From the NCBI GenBank assembly GCA_022579005.1, contig MU401600.1, positions 1-64,000 on the forward strand: a stretch of 64,000 nt of DNA, read 5' to 3'. Of this stretch, positions 50,604 to 62,551 are shown one piece after another. The notes beneath the pieces were generated by a model. The model was not told where the DNA came from and made no database searches. It saw only the letters and a program-made list of their open reading frames with translations. The DNA is from Poronia punctata. Lineage: Eukaryota > Ascomycota > Sordariomycetes > Xylariales > Xylariaceae. The number at the start of each line of letters is the position of its first letter. Position 1 is the first letter of the stretch. The position numbers were made by a program, and so were the translations under genes.

Positions 50604-52122
50604 ATGCATTGGCTTTTGTCGACTGTGGTAGGAGCAGCCCTCGCAGGCACCGGTATGGGCTCCTCATATTGTGGTTACCCGACTATGTGGCTTACATCAT
50701 CCCACAGCTTCATCTCAAACCTACCCCTTCCCAACCGAGTGTGAGGGAGTCGCTGCTGCAAAGTACCCTTATACAGTTGACTCGGAATGGGAGATCACGA
50801 AAATCGCCAGTGGCCTGAGTCGACCGCGAACAATCGTCTTTGACCCTCTCGGAAACATGTTGGTATTGGAATCCGCTTCCGGTGTATCTGTTCACACATT
50901 TGGCGATGACGGCTGCCTGAACAGCTCGACTACCATCATTGCCAACTCGGGTCTCAACCATGGCTTGAGTCTCTCGCCGGACGGTAAGACTCTATACGCC
51001 AGCTCCACGACGCAAGCTTGGTCATGGACGTACGATGCCGCGGCTCGCAATGTTTCCGACCAGAAGACAATTGTTACCGGTATAAGCCAGGGCGTGCACT
51101 TTACCCGAACCATCGTCGTGTCGCCCAAGAACCCGGATATCGTGCTCATCAGTGTTGGCTCCAACAACAACTGGGATTACGCCGCCGAAAGTCCCGAGAC
51201 TGGCCGTGCATGCGTCAAAGCTTTTGATGTTAGCAAGGCTCCGACCGAGGGGTACGACTATAACTCAGAAGGAACAATGATTGCTTATGGGGTCCGTAAC
51301 GAGGTTGCCTTAGCTTTCGACCCCAACGGCCACGTCTGGGGCGCTGAGAATAGCGGAGATGATTTCCAGAGAACGGTCGACGGACAGTCAACCGATATCC
51401 ATATTGATAACCCAGCCGAAGAACTCAACTACTGTGAGTTTCGTCCCCTTGATTGCAGAAGTGTATACGATTCATAATCCTTCAACGCAAAAGAGCTTAA
51501 ACACTAACACTGGTTGTCCATCAGTCGGTGACCCAGAGAGTCCACGAGAGCCGAATTGGTTCGGGTACCCGACCTGCTTCACAGTTTGGGAGCCGTCTCT
51601 TTTCACAGATACCACAGCTCTCAAGACCGGATCGCAATTCGTGGTGACGCCGAACTCGACATTCAATGACGAGACATGCACAGGCATCTCTAACCCGCCT
51701 CGGTTGAGCTTCCCGGCCCACACGGCACCCATCAGCAACGCGTTTGATAAGAACGCCACGAACCGTAAGTTGTACGCACGCCACAACACAAAGAAGTCAC
51801 TAGGTTAACCTAATATGCTGTAGTGTATATCACATTCCACGGCTCCTGGGATCGCCAACCGGCGGCAGGCTACTTCGTGGCCGAGATACCCTTCACGACG
51901 ACGGAAGACGGTCTATATGACCCTATTGCGGCGGCCGATTCCCAGGAAGGCTACAAGACCATCTTGTCTGCCGAGGATCCAGAGGATTGTGTATCGCCTT
52001 CGCTGACGCAGAGTACATGCTGGAGGCTTGCGGGTTTGAGGTGGGACAATGAGGGCGAGAGGCTCTTTGTCAGCAGCGACAATCAATCCGATGGTGAGAT
52101 CTTTGTCCTACGTAAGAAGTAG
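50604..52122 (+). CDS. Secreted sorbosone/glucose dehydrogenase-like beta-propeller protein
   Basis: Four exons, join(50604..50652, 50708..51433, 51525..51764, 51824..52122), 437 residues; introns 55, 91 and 59 nt with consistent phases. Signal peptide MHWLLSTVVGAALAG. The body matches the soluble PQQ glucose/L-sorbosone dehydrogenase-like propeller: GLSRPRTIVFDPLGNMLVLE, LNHGLSLSPDGKTLYAS, EGTMIAYGVRNEVALAFDPNGHVW followed by ENSGDD, an ELNYFGDP segment restored by splicing, YITFHGSWDR, and the terminal LRWDNEGERLFVSSDNQSDGEI. In this superfamily the RN-E/D loop and the HGSW turn line the active site. Fungal members are typically extracellular sugar or aldose oxidoreductases, but cofactor and substrate here are inferred. 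Confidence 0.92.
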
Positions 52123-52720
52123 ACGGCCATTATATATCATACAGAAAGAGGGTTGGGCCTCCGCCCCCCCGAGCGAGTGGGACAACCAAGTTTCTGGGTT
52201 GGCCCTGCAGGGGATCATGCTGTCAAGATATCCGATTCAATGTCAATTAGAATGGGATATATTCTCGATTTCGCGGTTCTAGTTGTCATCGAACTCAAAT
52301 ATAACAGATAACAGATGCGAGATCCCGAATGGGTGCAACTCTTATGTCCATGTACTACGTGATGTCTTCGTTCTCTTTCGTTACCTGAATGCTCGAATTG
52401 GGTTTGCACGTGTTGGCCGTAAAGTGTCGGTGGCATATCCAGTAGGAGCTACCCTGTATCTTTATAGTGGGTCCGTATGTCAACACCTACGTCGTCGTCC
52501 AAACTACTCGTACATGTCCACGAAACGTGCTCTTGAATCATTTTCAACAATCAAACACACACACACACACACACAAACACACACCTCACACATATACTGC
52601 CTCGTACTTGCCAAGAAGCTCTATAAGCGTACAACTTTCCGGCTTTCAATGAACCCCACCGAGTAAAACCCAAACCACCGCCAATTCCTTCCGCACCGAC
52701 CTACCTACCTGCCACCAACA
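52123..52720. other. Intergenic region between dehydrogenase and DUF4604 genes
   Basis: Holds the dehydrogenase 3' UTR and the promoter of the DUF4604 gene. TACTCGTA at 52505 and a (CA)n tract at 52555-52584. No gene. Confidence 0.6.
52555..52584. repeat. (CA)n microsatellite
   Basis: About a dozen CA units with one interruption, upstream of the DUF4604 gene. Confidence 0.88.
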
Positions 52721-53171
52721 ATGTCCCAAAAAATAACCCCCAAAAACCTAACCTACGACACCTCCCTCCCGCCCTTCCTCGCCCGTCTCAAAGGCCACCA
52801 ATCATCACGCAGCGGCCCCGACCCGATCCTCGCGGCAAACAGAAGACCGGGCCAGAAACGATCCGCATCAGAAGAAGCCGAAGACGCGCCATTAGTCGTA
52901 GACGAGGAAGGGAATGTTGTCGAGTTCCCGGCCGCCGAAGATGAAGATGACACAAATACCAATACATTAGAAAATGAGGCGAAATCCGGCGAGGAAAAAG
53001 ATGAAAAAACCAAAACAGAAATGGAAACAGAAAAAGAAAAAGAAAGAGTGGCAGCGATAGGATCTTCTCGAAAACGAAAAGTCGGTCGCGTGATTGGCGG
53101 CGGCGACCAAAACAAAACAGACGGCGAGATCGCTAAAGCGAGCGCTGATGCTCGACGTCTTGCTGGCGAGA

Positions 53172-53202
<31 letters not shown>

Positions 53203-53320
53203 TGGAAAAGCATCAGTAGAGTCGAAGAAGATTAACAACAACAACAACAACAAGAGCGTTGGGAAGAAAAAGACTGCCAAGAAGATAAAGCTTAGCTTTG
53301 GGGATGAGAATGGCGATTGA
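52721..53320 (+). CDS. DUF4604 domain-containing protein
   Basis: Single exon, 199 residues. The N-terminus KNLTYDTSLPPFLARLKG and the C-terminus KKIKLSFGDENGD are the two conserved ends of DUF4604, a fungal and eukaryotic domain of unknown role. The middle is acidic then basic and disordered, with Lys/Glu-rich segments, a nine-residue Gln run and a six-residue Asn run coded by CAG and AAC repeats. RKRKVGR could serve as a nuclear localisation signal. No signal peptide. Confidence 0.88.
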
Positions 53321-54214
53321 AAAAGAGAGAGAGAGAGAGAGAATGGACGAATGAATGAAAAAGAGAAAGGTAATTCAATCCGCTACGGCTCTATCTACGG
53401 GTAGGTAGCATGTGAATGTGACAGCTGTGTCGCTCGATGGAGATGGGTTGATTCGGCTACGTTCCTTGCTTATGCAAGCAAGAGAAACAACCATATCTGG
53501 GGAAGATACGCCCGGTCGGTATCGCTTACATCGAGCGAGCAGGTCGACTCCCTCTGGCGCGTCCGGTTGCGCCTATCTAGAGGCTCGCTCGTCCCGGCTC
53601 CATCGAGTAGCATACGGGCCCCCGCGGGCAGGCATACACAGTCGCCAGGAGTCAGCGGCGTGACAGGGCAAAGCGGCGTATTCCGCGATCCCTCTGCCAC
53701 AGAGATGAAAGCTCCCTATGCCCTCAAGGCTGGGTTTAAACATACCGTGTTTTACGCGAAGGACCCCCTCCCCAACCATGTGACAGGGAAGTCATCGGAA
53801 ATATAGGTACACAGGAGCTACATACGTAGGGAGATACCAAATCACCTAGGCGTCTACAGCGCAATGACCATTGCTTTTCACGCCTACACGTTGTCTGTAT
53901 GCTTAAGCTATACACAGTACTATTATTACTTCGACTATTCTATCGTGACTACCTTAGTGCCGACTGTCTCGTTTTCCCCAATCCCAAGTTCCAACGTAAC
54001 GGATGCCAGCATGCGTATGACATGCCGCAACTTGCGGTAGAGACCCAATATTAAAAAGTTTAACCAGGTGTTTCCTGAGGGGCCTAATAGACTTCCCCCG
54101 AGCCACCAACCCCAATAACGCCTCGCCGATGCAGTTTCAATGTTTCGTTTCTATGAATTGATAAATCTCCAACCCGGCCACGGTTGTACACGTGACCCTT
54201 CCATGCCCGCCTTG
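53321..54214. other. Intergenic region between convergent DUF4604 gene and chs7
   Basis: Starts with an (AG)n tract at about 53326-53342. Short open frames at 53412-53806 show no domain. Two 3' UTRs are expected. Confidence 0.6.
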
Positions 54215-55332
54215 CTAATAGCGGGACATGCGGTTAGGAGAATTCGAGTGTTCGTAAGCGCCGTACTGATCTTCGGTGTATACAGTAGCACGTCGGTCTT
54301 CCTCTGGAAATGCGTCCTTGACTTCCCAGTTGTTCGCTCGTGTTCCCACAGAGAACTCGAGATCTTCCTTCGTGATAGAATCCCAATACTAATGCGAGTT
54401 AGAACGGCTCTATCTATTGACAATCTCATGGGATACCATACCTTGTAAATCATCATTACTCCAAGCAAATTACCAATAGTGGCAAAGAGAAGGCCATCGA
54501 TGTAATGGCTTGTGCCACTGCATATGCTAGGGCTAACGGCGTAGAGCAACACCTGGCCAGCTACGAAAAAGAAGACACCGAGTGCAATGTCTCCGAGAGG
54601 CCACCGGTCCTGTAGAGTTCCTACTACTAACAGGACCTGCATAATGACATAGATGACAAGCTGCACGCCATTCAGGAGATACAGTACTGTGAAAAGGCCG
54701 ACGGTGTTTGTCGGGCTCATCCCTGCCCAAGACTTGAAGGTACCAAGTGAAACGAGGAAGGATATGATCCAAGCCGCAGCTGAGCATATCCTAAGCATCC
54801 ATAGTGATAATGGAGTGCCATCCTCGTATAACTGGAACCCCACGAAGCCGTTGATGAGAAGGCAAGTAATGGCGGCGGATGTAAAACCACATTGTACGGC
54901 GACGAAATAAGGATATGGATCGGAGCCGACAGGAATCACACCGGCGTCGATAATTAGGGAGAAGACTGTGAGCGCTAGAAACAGGTAGAAAAAGTTGAGG
55001 ATTTCCTTTCGGCCTGTTCAAAAAGTACATGCGTTAGTAATTTGGCCAGTCCAGTCTCTGGGTGTAACGGACGGCCGTGTGCTTAACGTACCGACAGCAG
55101 TAAACTTGCTCCTTATATGCAAGATCATCACGATGGTCATGCCGAGGGCGAGAATATGCAGGAAACTGGACGCCCCCTGAAATATAATTGTGTTTGCAAG
55201 CTCAATATTTCGCGCGAAGCAGTCCGTTTCAACACCGACGCTACTCGAAATAGAGGCGCCTGTACCGACAGAGGCACACAGAGGCAAGGGTGCCTTGTGG
55301 CAGATGTCGGTGAAGTCACCATAGCCTCCCAT
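54215..55332 (-). CDS. chs7: Chitin synthase export chaperone Chs7
   Basis: Three exons, complement(54215..54388, 54442..55013, 55092..55332), 328 residues; introns 53 and 78 nt. Chs7 is a polytopic ER membrane protein needed for export of class IV-type chitin synthase (Chs3) from the ER. The start [19 protein letters not shown] and the segments [82 protein letters not shown] and [21 protein letters not shown] are nearly invariant in the family. About seven membrane segments are evident. The last intron must be removed to give the conserved tail [15 protein letters not shown] and [29 protein letters not shown] (split here only for description); unspliced reading gives an unrelated end. Confidence 0.96.
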
Positions 55333-55954
55333 CCTATCTTATCACCCTATTACCCCAGTCGATATAACTAGATGGCAAGAATCGGAAGCGAGTTTCGTGA
55401 TTCGAAGCGAGACGGCAATAGCGACTACGAAATGCGGGCCCGTTGAAAAGATGCTACGATAGTTATAGCCGGCGTAATGATAGTTTAAAGATGCAGTGTA
55501 TTGTTGTATACGTTGGGAGAGACGATAAAAACGAACGACAGCAACGTTGGCGAGGCGGTTGGGGTCGACAGCGACGGTATACGAGCCGATCGGAATCGCA
55601 ATGTCTCACAACGAAAGTGGATAGGTGACTCTCGTGCTAGTTGCTTTTGCCTGAATGCGTACAATGATACCGCATCAGTGGAAAATAGATGGCGAAAAGA
55701 CGGACCAGCGACAGTGGAAACGAGGGGCAGTTGTCTTGTTGCTATGCCAGAAACACTGGGCGAAGAACTGTTGTTCTCGGGCAAGGCAGAGACAAATGGA
55801 GGAGTCGATTGGTGATGGTTCGACTGGAGTCGATAGGTACCGAGTACAGCACAACAAGGACAGCACTCCGTTGCCGTGTGAAAAAGGGTCAAAAGTGGGG
55901 TCCTTCTTCACTGTCTTGCACCGCCTGCCATTGAAGTCTCTTCATCGCCGGTCG
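55333..55954. other. chs7 promoter region and flank of the LINE insertion
   Basis: Normal composition. Overlapping short open frames at 55443-56014 have no domain. The chs7 promoter must lie in the left part. Confidence 0.55.
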
Positions 55955-55965
55955 GGTCCAGATTG
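55955..55965 (+). repeat. Candidate target-site duplication, left copy
   Basis: GGTCCAGATTG, identical to 62541-62551 in the same orientation, flanking the AT-rich element. An 11-bp direct repeat is in the size range made by LINE insertion. Confidence 0.55.
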
Positions 55966-58900
55966 CAACCTTCCCTCTAATTTTATTTTCTGTTTTCGGA
56001 ATCCTCGGCTCTAATTGGCCAATTAACCAAAAGGACCCAATTTTTGCAAATCTCTACACTTTAATTAGCCTATGTTAGCATACAGCAAAATTTGCTAATA
56101 ATAGGACTATAAACGCTATAGCGCTTAGCTGCTGTTTTTAAGCCGCAGTTTACTAGGTAAACAAAGCTTGCTACTTTATTTATAGTAAACTTATAGCATA
56201 AAAAAGTAAAAATTAATAGCAATTTTTTGCTTTTAAAAATAACGTTTAAAAAAAACGCTATACTTTAAAACACTGCTTTTTAAAATATAGTAGCAAAATA
56301 TTTTATAAAAGCTTAACGCTTTATTAAAATATAAAAAAAAGTTTTTATAAAGCTAGTTAATATTTTAAATAAATTTATAACTTTATTTAATAAGCTTAAC
56401 TAAGCAATATAAAAGCAAGTAGCTTAAAACCTTACTAAAAAAGTTAGCTACTATTTAAATATAGTAGTATTTATACGTATTATAAAACTAATAGCACTAC
56501 TTAAGCGTTTATAATTAACTTACTATAGTAAAGCTTTAATAAAAGCTTTTAAATTAACTAAATCTTACGCTGCTGCAGCTTGCTTTATTTTATTAGCTAG
56601 CAGCACAGCACTTTAAAAAGCAGCAAAGCTTGCTAAATCCTTTATTTTTATAGCGTTTTTTAAAGCTTGCTTAAAGCTATTAAATATTAAAGATCTTAAA
56701 ATTTTAGTTAAAGTTACTTTTAAAAAACTAATTTATTAAAAAAAGCTTTATATAACTTATATAGTTTTTATTAAAAAACTAAAAATCTAGCTTATAAAAA
56801 TTGTTAACCTTTAACATACTTAAATTAAATAAGCAATTAAAACAACTAGCTTTGTTGTTTATAATAAGCTTATAAGCAACAAGTAAAAAGCTGTTATTAT
56901 AAAAGCTTTAGTAGTAAAAAAAATTAAACTGCTAAAAAAGTAAGTTATATATGTTGTTAGCAGCGTGCTTATATTTTTTTTTAATATTATATAGTAATAA
57001 TTAGTAAATATAACTGCTAAACTAGTTAAAAAAAAAGTAAAAGTGCAAATAAAGTATAACCTAGTAAACGTATACTTTTTATATAAAAATATTAACGTTA
57101 TTATTGCTATATAAAACTAAATTATATTTTTTAAGCACTTAGTAAAAAGCTTTTAGCTATTTTTAACTAGCTAGCTAGCTAAGCAAATTAATAAAAAGCT
57201 TTTTATTATTAAGCACAAAAAATAAGGCTTAGGTTGCTAAAGGTTTTACTTAGCTTAGCATTGCTTTAAAGCGTATTGCTACTATAACTGCAGCAATAAA
57301 CTAAATAGTTATAAACTAAGCAAGTATAAAAAACTGCTACGCTATGCAAATTACTTTAGCTTTTATTAAGCTAGCTACTTAAACTGCTTTGCTAAGCTAA
57401 AAAAAGCAAGCTAATAAGTAATAGCACTATTAAAAAAATAGCTAGCTATAATATAAAAAGCTAGCAATAAATAATATAAAAATAAAAATAAGCTGCTTAT
57501 AGCAATAGTAAACTTAGCAAACCTAGTATTTTTTAATTTAAATAAAAGTGCTAGTGCTAGTATAAAATAGCTTAGAACAGCTTAAGCAAAAAAATAAAAA
57601 AAGGCAGCGTTAGCTAACGCTTAAGCGCTTGCAGCTGCTTTTATAAGCTAGTATTAAGCTTTAAAAAAAAATAATAGCTAAAACAAAATAAATATAATAA
57701 TAAAAATCCTAGCTAAAAAGCAAAATAATAATAAAGCACTATAAAAAACTAGCTTAAAAAAAATAAACTTTTTAAACTTTTAAAAAAGCTAAAATAACAA
57801 AAATAGCAAAAGCAGTGCTAGCACTACTATAATAGCTATAAAAATAAAAATAGTTATAAACAAGGTTACTAAGTTATATACTAATAATATTAAAGCTATA
57901 TTAAACTAGCAGCTTATATAAATACGTAATATAGCGTTTTTATAACCTATGCTTATGCTTAACTAGTTTAAACTAGTACTAAATGCTTAATAAAAAAAAA
58001 CAATATAGGCTAGCTAAAATACTAAAAAATCTGCATGTTAAAGTTTATAACATATAAAGGTTTTAGCTAGTGCATATAGCTTTTTTTAAAAAGTGTTAAA
58101 AAAAAAAAATAAACGTTATAATAGTATAAAAGCTGTAAGTCTTTACATTTACTTATATATAAACGTAAATATACTTAAAGTATACTATATATGCCTTTTT
58201 AAAACATTAAAACTTAAAAAAAACTAAACTTTAAATTATAACTTATATAAAAAAAAAAACAATGCTAAAAGCAACGCTATATAAGCTAATAGCTTTTAAA
58301 GACTTACTATAAATAAACGTTAATAAGTTTACCTTGCTTAACTACTATAAAGCACTGCAAACAAAAAAGGTGCTATAGTACCTATGCTTGCTAAAACTGC
58401 TATAAAATTGCTTTATAGCTAAAAATGCTAATATAAAGCACATAAATTAAAAGCTAAGGTTAGTTTTTAAAAAAAGTAATAGTAAACTAGCCTTGTAGTC
58501 TACTTAGTTTAGCATATTATATATTAAACAGCTTAAAATTGCTATATATAAAAACAGCTACGTTATTAATTTACTTTTTTTTAACATATTATTTACTAAT
58601 ATAAACCTTAATTATAAGTATATATTAAGCTTTAATTACTACTTACTATAGGTAATGCTTTTTAAAAAAGGAAAAAAACCTTTATTAAAGCAACATAAGT
58701 AAAAAATTAAAAAATTAAAGCTTAAAAAGCTATTTAACCTAGTAGCAAACATAGTACTTTTTTTTTTAAATATTGCTAACACTAAAAATACAAACAATAT
58801 AAAAAGCGCAGTAAAAAGGCTTGCAAACATTTTAATTAAAGCAATCTAAATAATAAGTACTTAGTATAAAGTTAAAAGGAAGTTAGCACCTTAGTAAATA

Positions 58901-61900
58901 AATACGTACAAGCTAGCCTATAATAACCTAAAACAAGCTAAAAAAGCCTAGTTAGCTAATAAAATAAAAAATAAGGGCATAATAACAAAGTATAAGGCCT
59001 TTTTTATAACAGTTTAATAAGCTAAAAAGAAGTACTAAAGCAAGCGTATTAATAAAGTAAAAATAAATAAAAACCTATATGCGCTTATTAAATAGCATAA
59101 GCTTAAGGCAAGGCTATAAATACCTTTTTTAAAAAACTTAAATATAAAAAAGCTAATTAAGCAAAGCTTAAACAAAGCTTAGCACTTATACAAAAAAATA
59201 CTTAAAAAATATAGCTTTAAAGACAATCTTATAAATAATATGCTTTTAAAGCTAGGATACTTGCTATAGTCTATAAAAATTACTTTAAAAAAAATAAACT
59301 GTTTTATATACAAGGTTAAGTTTACTTTTTTAAAAGAAAATAGCATTATAGCTAAGGTAGTAGTAGCTTACTAAGTATATATTAATAAATATTGTTAGGT
59401 TTTAAAAAAAAAGATTTTTTATATAGGCTATTTTTTAAAAGCTTAAAAAGTAGCACAAGTAGCAATAATTTTTAAGCTAAGCAAAATAGATTTTATAACG
59501 TTTTAGTTATTTAAGCTTATAATATTACTTTTTTATATTAGCAAAAGGTATAAAAAGTTAGTAGCTAAGCAAATAGCATAAGTTAGCTTATAAGCTAAGC
59601 TAATTAGCCCTTAGCATGCAAAGGCAATACTTATAAAATTAGCTATAAATCTAGTTACTAGCTTTATATATAAAGTAAACTTAGCGTTAGTAAAAAAAAA
59701 AAAGGTTATATTAGTTACTTTAAACGTATAAAGGGCTTTTAATGCATTATATAAGCAGCAGCTACTATATTATATAATACTATAAAGTTAGCTGCCTTAA
59801 GTAATAAAGCTAGCTAAAAACTTTTTTATAAAATAGCGCTTATATACTAAGTTAAAAAAAAATATAATAAAAATGCAAGATTAAAAGTACAAGACCTTAT
59901 AAAGCTTACTTTAGTTACTTATACTATATATACTTTATATAGCTAAGCTATTAAACAAAAGCCTATACTAGTAAAGGTACGCTAACAATATAAGCATTCT
60001 TATTATTATTAATACTATAAACAAAAGCGCAAAAAAGGCTTAGCAAGAAGTTAAACGTATTTTAAACTATAAAAGAAATAATAAGATCTTTTTTGCTTTA
60101 AAAAAAATAAAAATAATTTACTTTATAAAAAAATGCAAAGTTATAAACTTAAGCATTAACACTTTAGCTAAAACTATATATTTAATACTACTAAGGCTTT
60201 TAAAACAAAAAAAAACTATAGCATAAGCTTTATAAAGGTTAAAGCTAGCGTTATAATAGCTTAAAGTCTAGCTAAACTAAAAACTATTTTTTAAACATTA
60301 CGTAAAAAAAAAAGCAGCTATTAGTATATATATTTTTAACTATATTAAAGCACTAGTAGCTATAAAAAGAAAACCTTTAGCAGCAGCACTATATAAAGCA
60401 GCGCAAATTATATTAATGCTATTATTGCTTTATAATAGCAAGGTTTAGTATAAAAGCAAAACAAAGCCGGCCTAGTATAAAGCTAGCAAACTTATAAAAA
60501 CAAGTATAAAGGTTAAAAGTTATATAGACCTAATATAATAAGCTATAGTTAAAGTAGCTAAAAAAGTGCTGCTAGTATAAAAAACCTAACTTAACTTAAC
60601 GCTTTTTATAAATAATAAACTTTTTATAGCATAACTAGTACTAAATAAAGCAAAGCTACGCTTTGCTTACTAAATATAAATAGTTTTAAAAAACTACTTT
60701 TTAGCAACAAAGATAAAGCTAATTAAAATTAAGTAAAAATAAAAAGCAAAGCAAATTTAACTTTTTATTATAAATATATAGCTTATAGCAAGTTTACTAC
60801 TAGCTATAGCCCGGCTTACGCTATACTTGCTACGCTACCTAGCTAGGTTATAAACTAACTTAATATATAAGCTTTTAAAAAAAAACGCAGCTAAAGTATT
60901 TTAAAAGTAGTTTAATAAAAAGTTAGTTTTTAATGCTATAGTGTTTTTAAATAGCTTTAAAATTAGTAGTAGTAAAGTTAGCTATAGTTACATAGTTTAT
61001 AAAAGTATAAAAAAAGTAGCAAAAAAAAGTAAAAGCTTAAATAATTGCTTTAATATATTTAATGCTAAAAGAGTAAAGCTATTAAAGGGCTTATAAAAAG
61101 CTAAAAAGCTTTTTTTAAATTTAAACATAATAGTATATATAAATAATACTGCTATGCTTTAGTGCATATAAAAAAACGCGCTAAAAACCTTATAAGTAGC
61201 ATTTATTTAAATATATTAACTAATAAAATAAACTAGGGCTAAGCTAAAATAGTGCTTTAAGCATATAAACATATAAGGTAATAAATAAGCAAATAAACTA
61301 ATAAAACAAGCTATAAAAGCAAAAAATTTTAACTTAGACTTTTTAAGCTTAATAGTATTTAAAATTAAAATAATAAAATAGTAAAAAATATAAGATTAAG
61401 TAACTACTTAGTAAAAAAACAACTTTTTATAAACTATATAAAATAAAAAAAATATAAAAATAAAAAGGCTGCTTGCTTATATAGTAGCTAAAGTTAAATA
61501 CTAACTTAAAAAATGCTTAAAGGCGCTAAGCATGCTTTAAACGCTGCTTAATAAATATTTAGCTTGCTTATTAACTTATAAAAACTATAAGTAGTATTAT
61601 AATAAATTTAAGTATAAAAAAGCTAAAATATATTATGCTTATAAAAGGAAAAAAAGGTAGTAAAATAGTAAAGTAAAGTTGCTATAATATATAGTATATT
61701 ATAAAGCAACGCGCTGCTTAATATATAAATAGCTAACGCTACTTAAATTAAAACTAAAACATAATAGCAAGCTATAAGTAAAAAATAGCTTGCTAATACG
61801 TATATATAATAAAGCTTTTTAAAAAGCACTAAATAAGGCAAGATATTAAGTATAGCTGCTAGAAAACCTAGATAAATTTTAAAAGTTTTATAAGGCTACT

Positions 61901-62540
61901 AAATACTTTATTAATATTTGTTTTTTATTTAAAAAATAATAACTATGTTGCATAGGCTAGCGTGTTGCTTGCAATAAAACAAAAAAAGAAAAAAAGGAAA
62001 AGCTAGAGTATATAGTGCCCTAGCCCCTCTTTAGGTAAAATACTAATAAGGAATAAAAGGGCCGCCTAGGGGAAAAGGGCCTCTACTAAAGGGAGGGGAG
62101 TAATAAGGGGTAATAGGGACGGAAAAGAGGAGAGGTAACGTTAAAGGAGAGAAAATAAAAGAAAAGCAACAAAAACAATATATTTTTAACAATAAGGGCA
62201 GGATTGTTAGCCTACGGCTAACGACCTTAAATACCCCTTAGAGCTATAACAATAAAGCTAGCGCAAAGCTAGCTTATAATAGAAAAGACTAGGGTAAGAA
62301 CTAGAAAATAAAAAAACTATATATATAAGAGGCAACCTTAACAGAACATAATAAGTCCAATGCCTTAAAAGAAAGTAGGCGCAAGCTAGTGAAAATTTAT
62401 AAGGCTATAGGCTAAGTAAAGTTAGCATTGTTCTATTTAGGTTAGCTTATTATGTCCTATGCCCTTTAAGAGGCCGGGATAGCTGCTACGCAGCTACCCC
62501 CTAGACGTTAAACACCATTAATTAATCAATTAATCAATTA
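55966..62540 (+). mobile_element. RIP-degenerate LINE (Tad1-like non-LTR retrotransposon), about 6.6 kb
   Basis: AT-rich with stops in all frames, but the + strand retains reverse-transcriptase landmarks when G-to-A and C-to-T changes are allowed for. At 59720-59749 the codons fit LDVQGAFDAL, and at 59978-59992 RT motif C reads Tyr-Ala-Asn-Asn-Ile, the mutated YADD box. The two are in the same frame, 86 codons apart, as in Tad-type LINEs. Between them lies a segment fitting LYILYIAELL, and after the YADD box one fitting an NxxFAxxK-type block. The element ends in a TTAATCAA-type repeat at about 62517-62540, as LINE tails do. The final 550 bases (from about 61980) are less mutated, purine-rich and may be the 3' UTR. 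Not functional. Confidence 0.75.
59720..59992 (+). pseudogene. Reverse-transcriptase domain relic of the LINE
   Basis: In the frame starting at 59720 the remaining codons match LINE RT motif A (Asp-Val-Gln-Gly-Ala-Phe-Asp, with Asp seen as Asn and Gln as stop) and motif C (YADD seen as YANN). All differences from the motifs are C-to-T or G-to-A transitions, as RIP produces. The catalytic Asp codons are lost. Confidence 0.75.
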
Positions 62541-62551
62541 GGTCCAGATTG
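62541..62551 (+). repeat. Candidate target-site duplication, right copy
   Basis: GGTCCAGATTG, the right-hand partner of 55955-55965, immediately after the TTAATCAA-type tail of the element. Confidence 0.55.

Noticed and set aside
58639..58830. 63-residue hydrophobic open frame in the AT block
   Set aside because: Phe/Leu/Lys-rich composition is what AT-rich degenerate DNA gives by chance, and it is antisense to the LINE.
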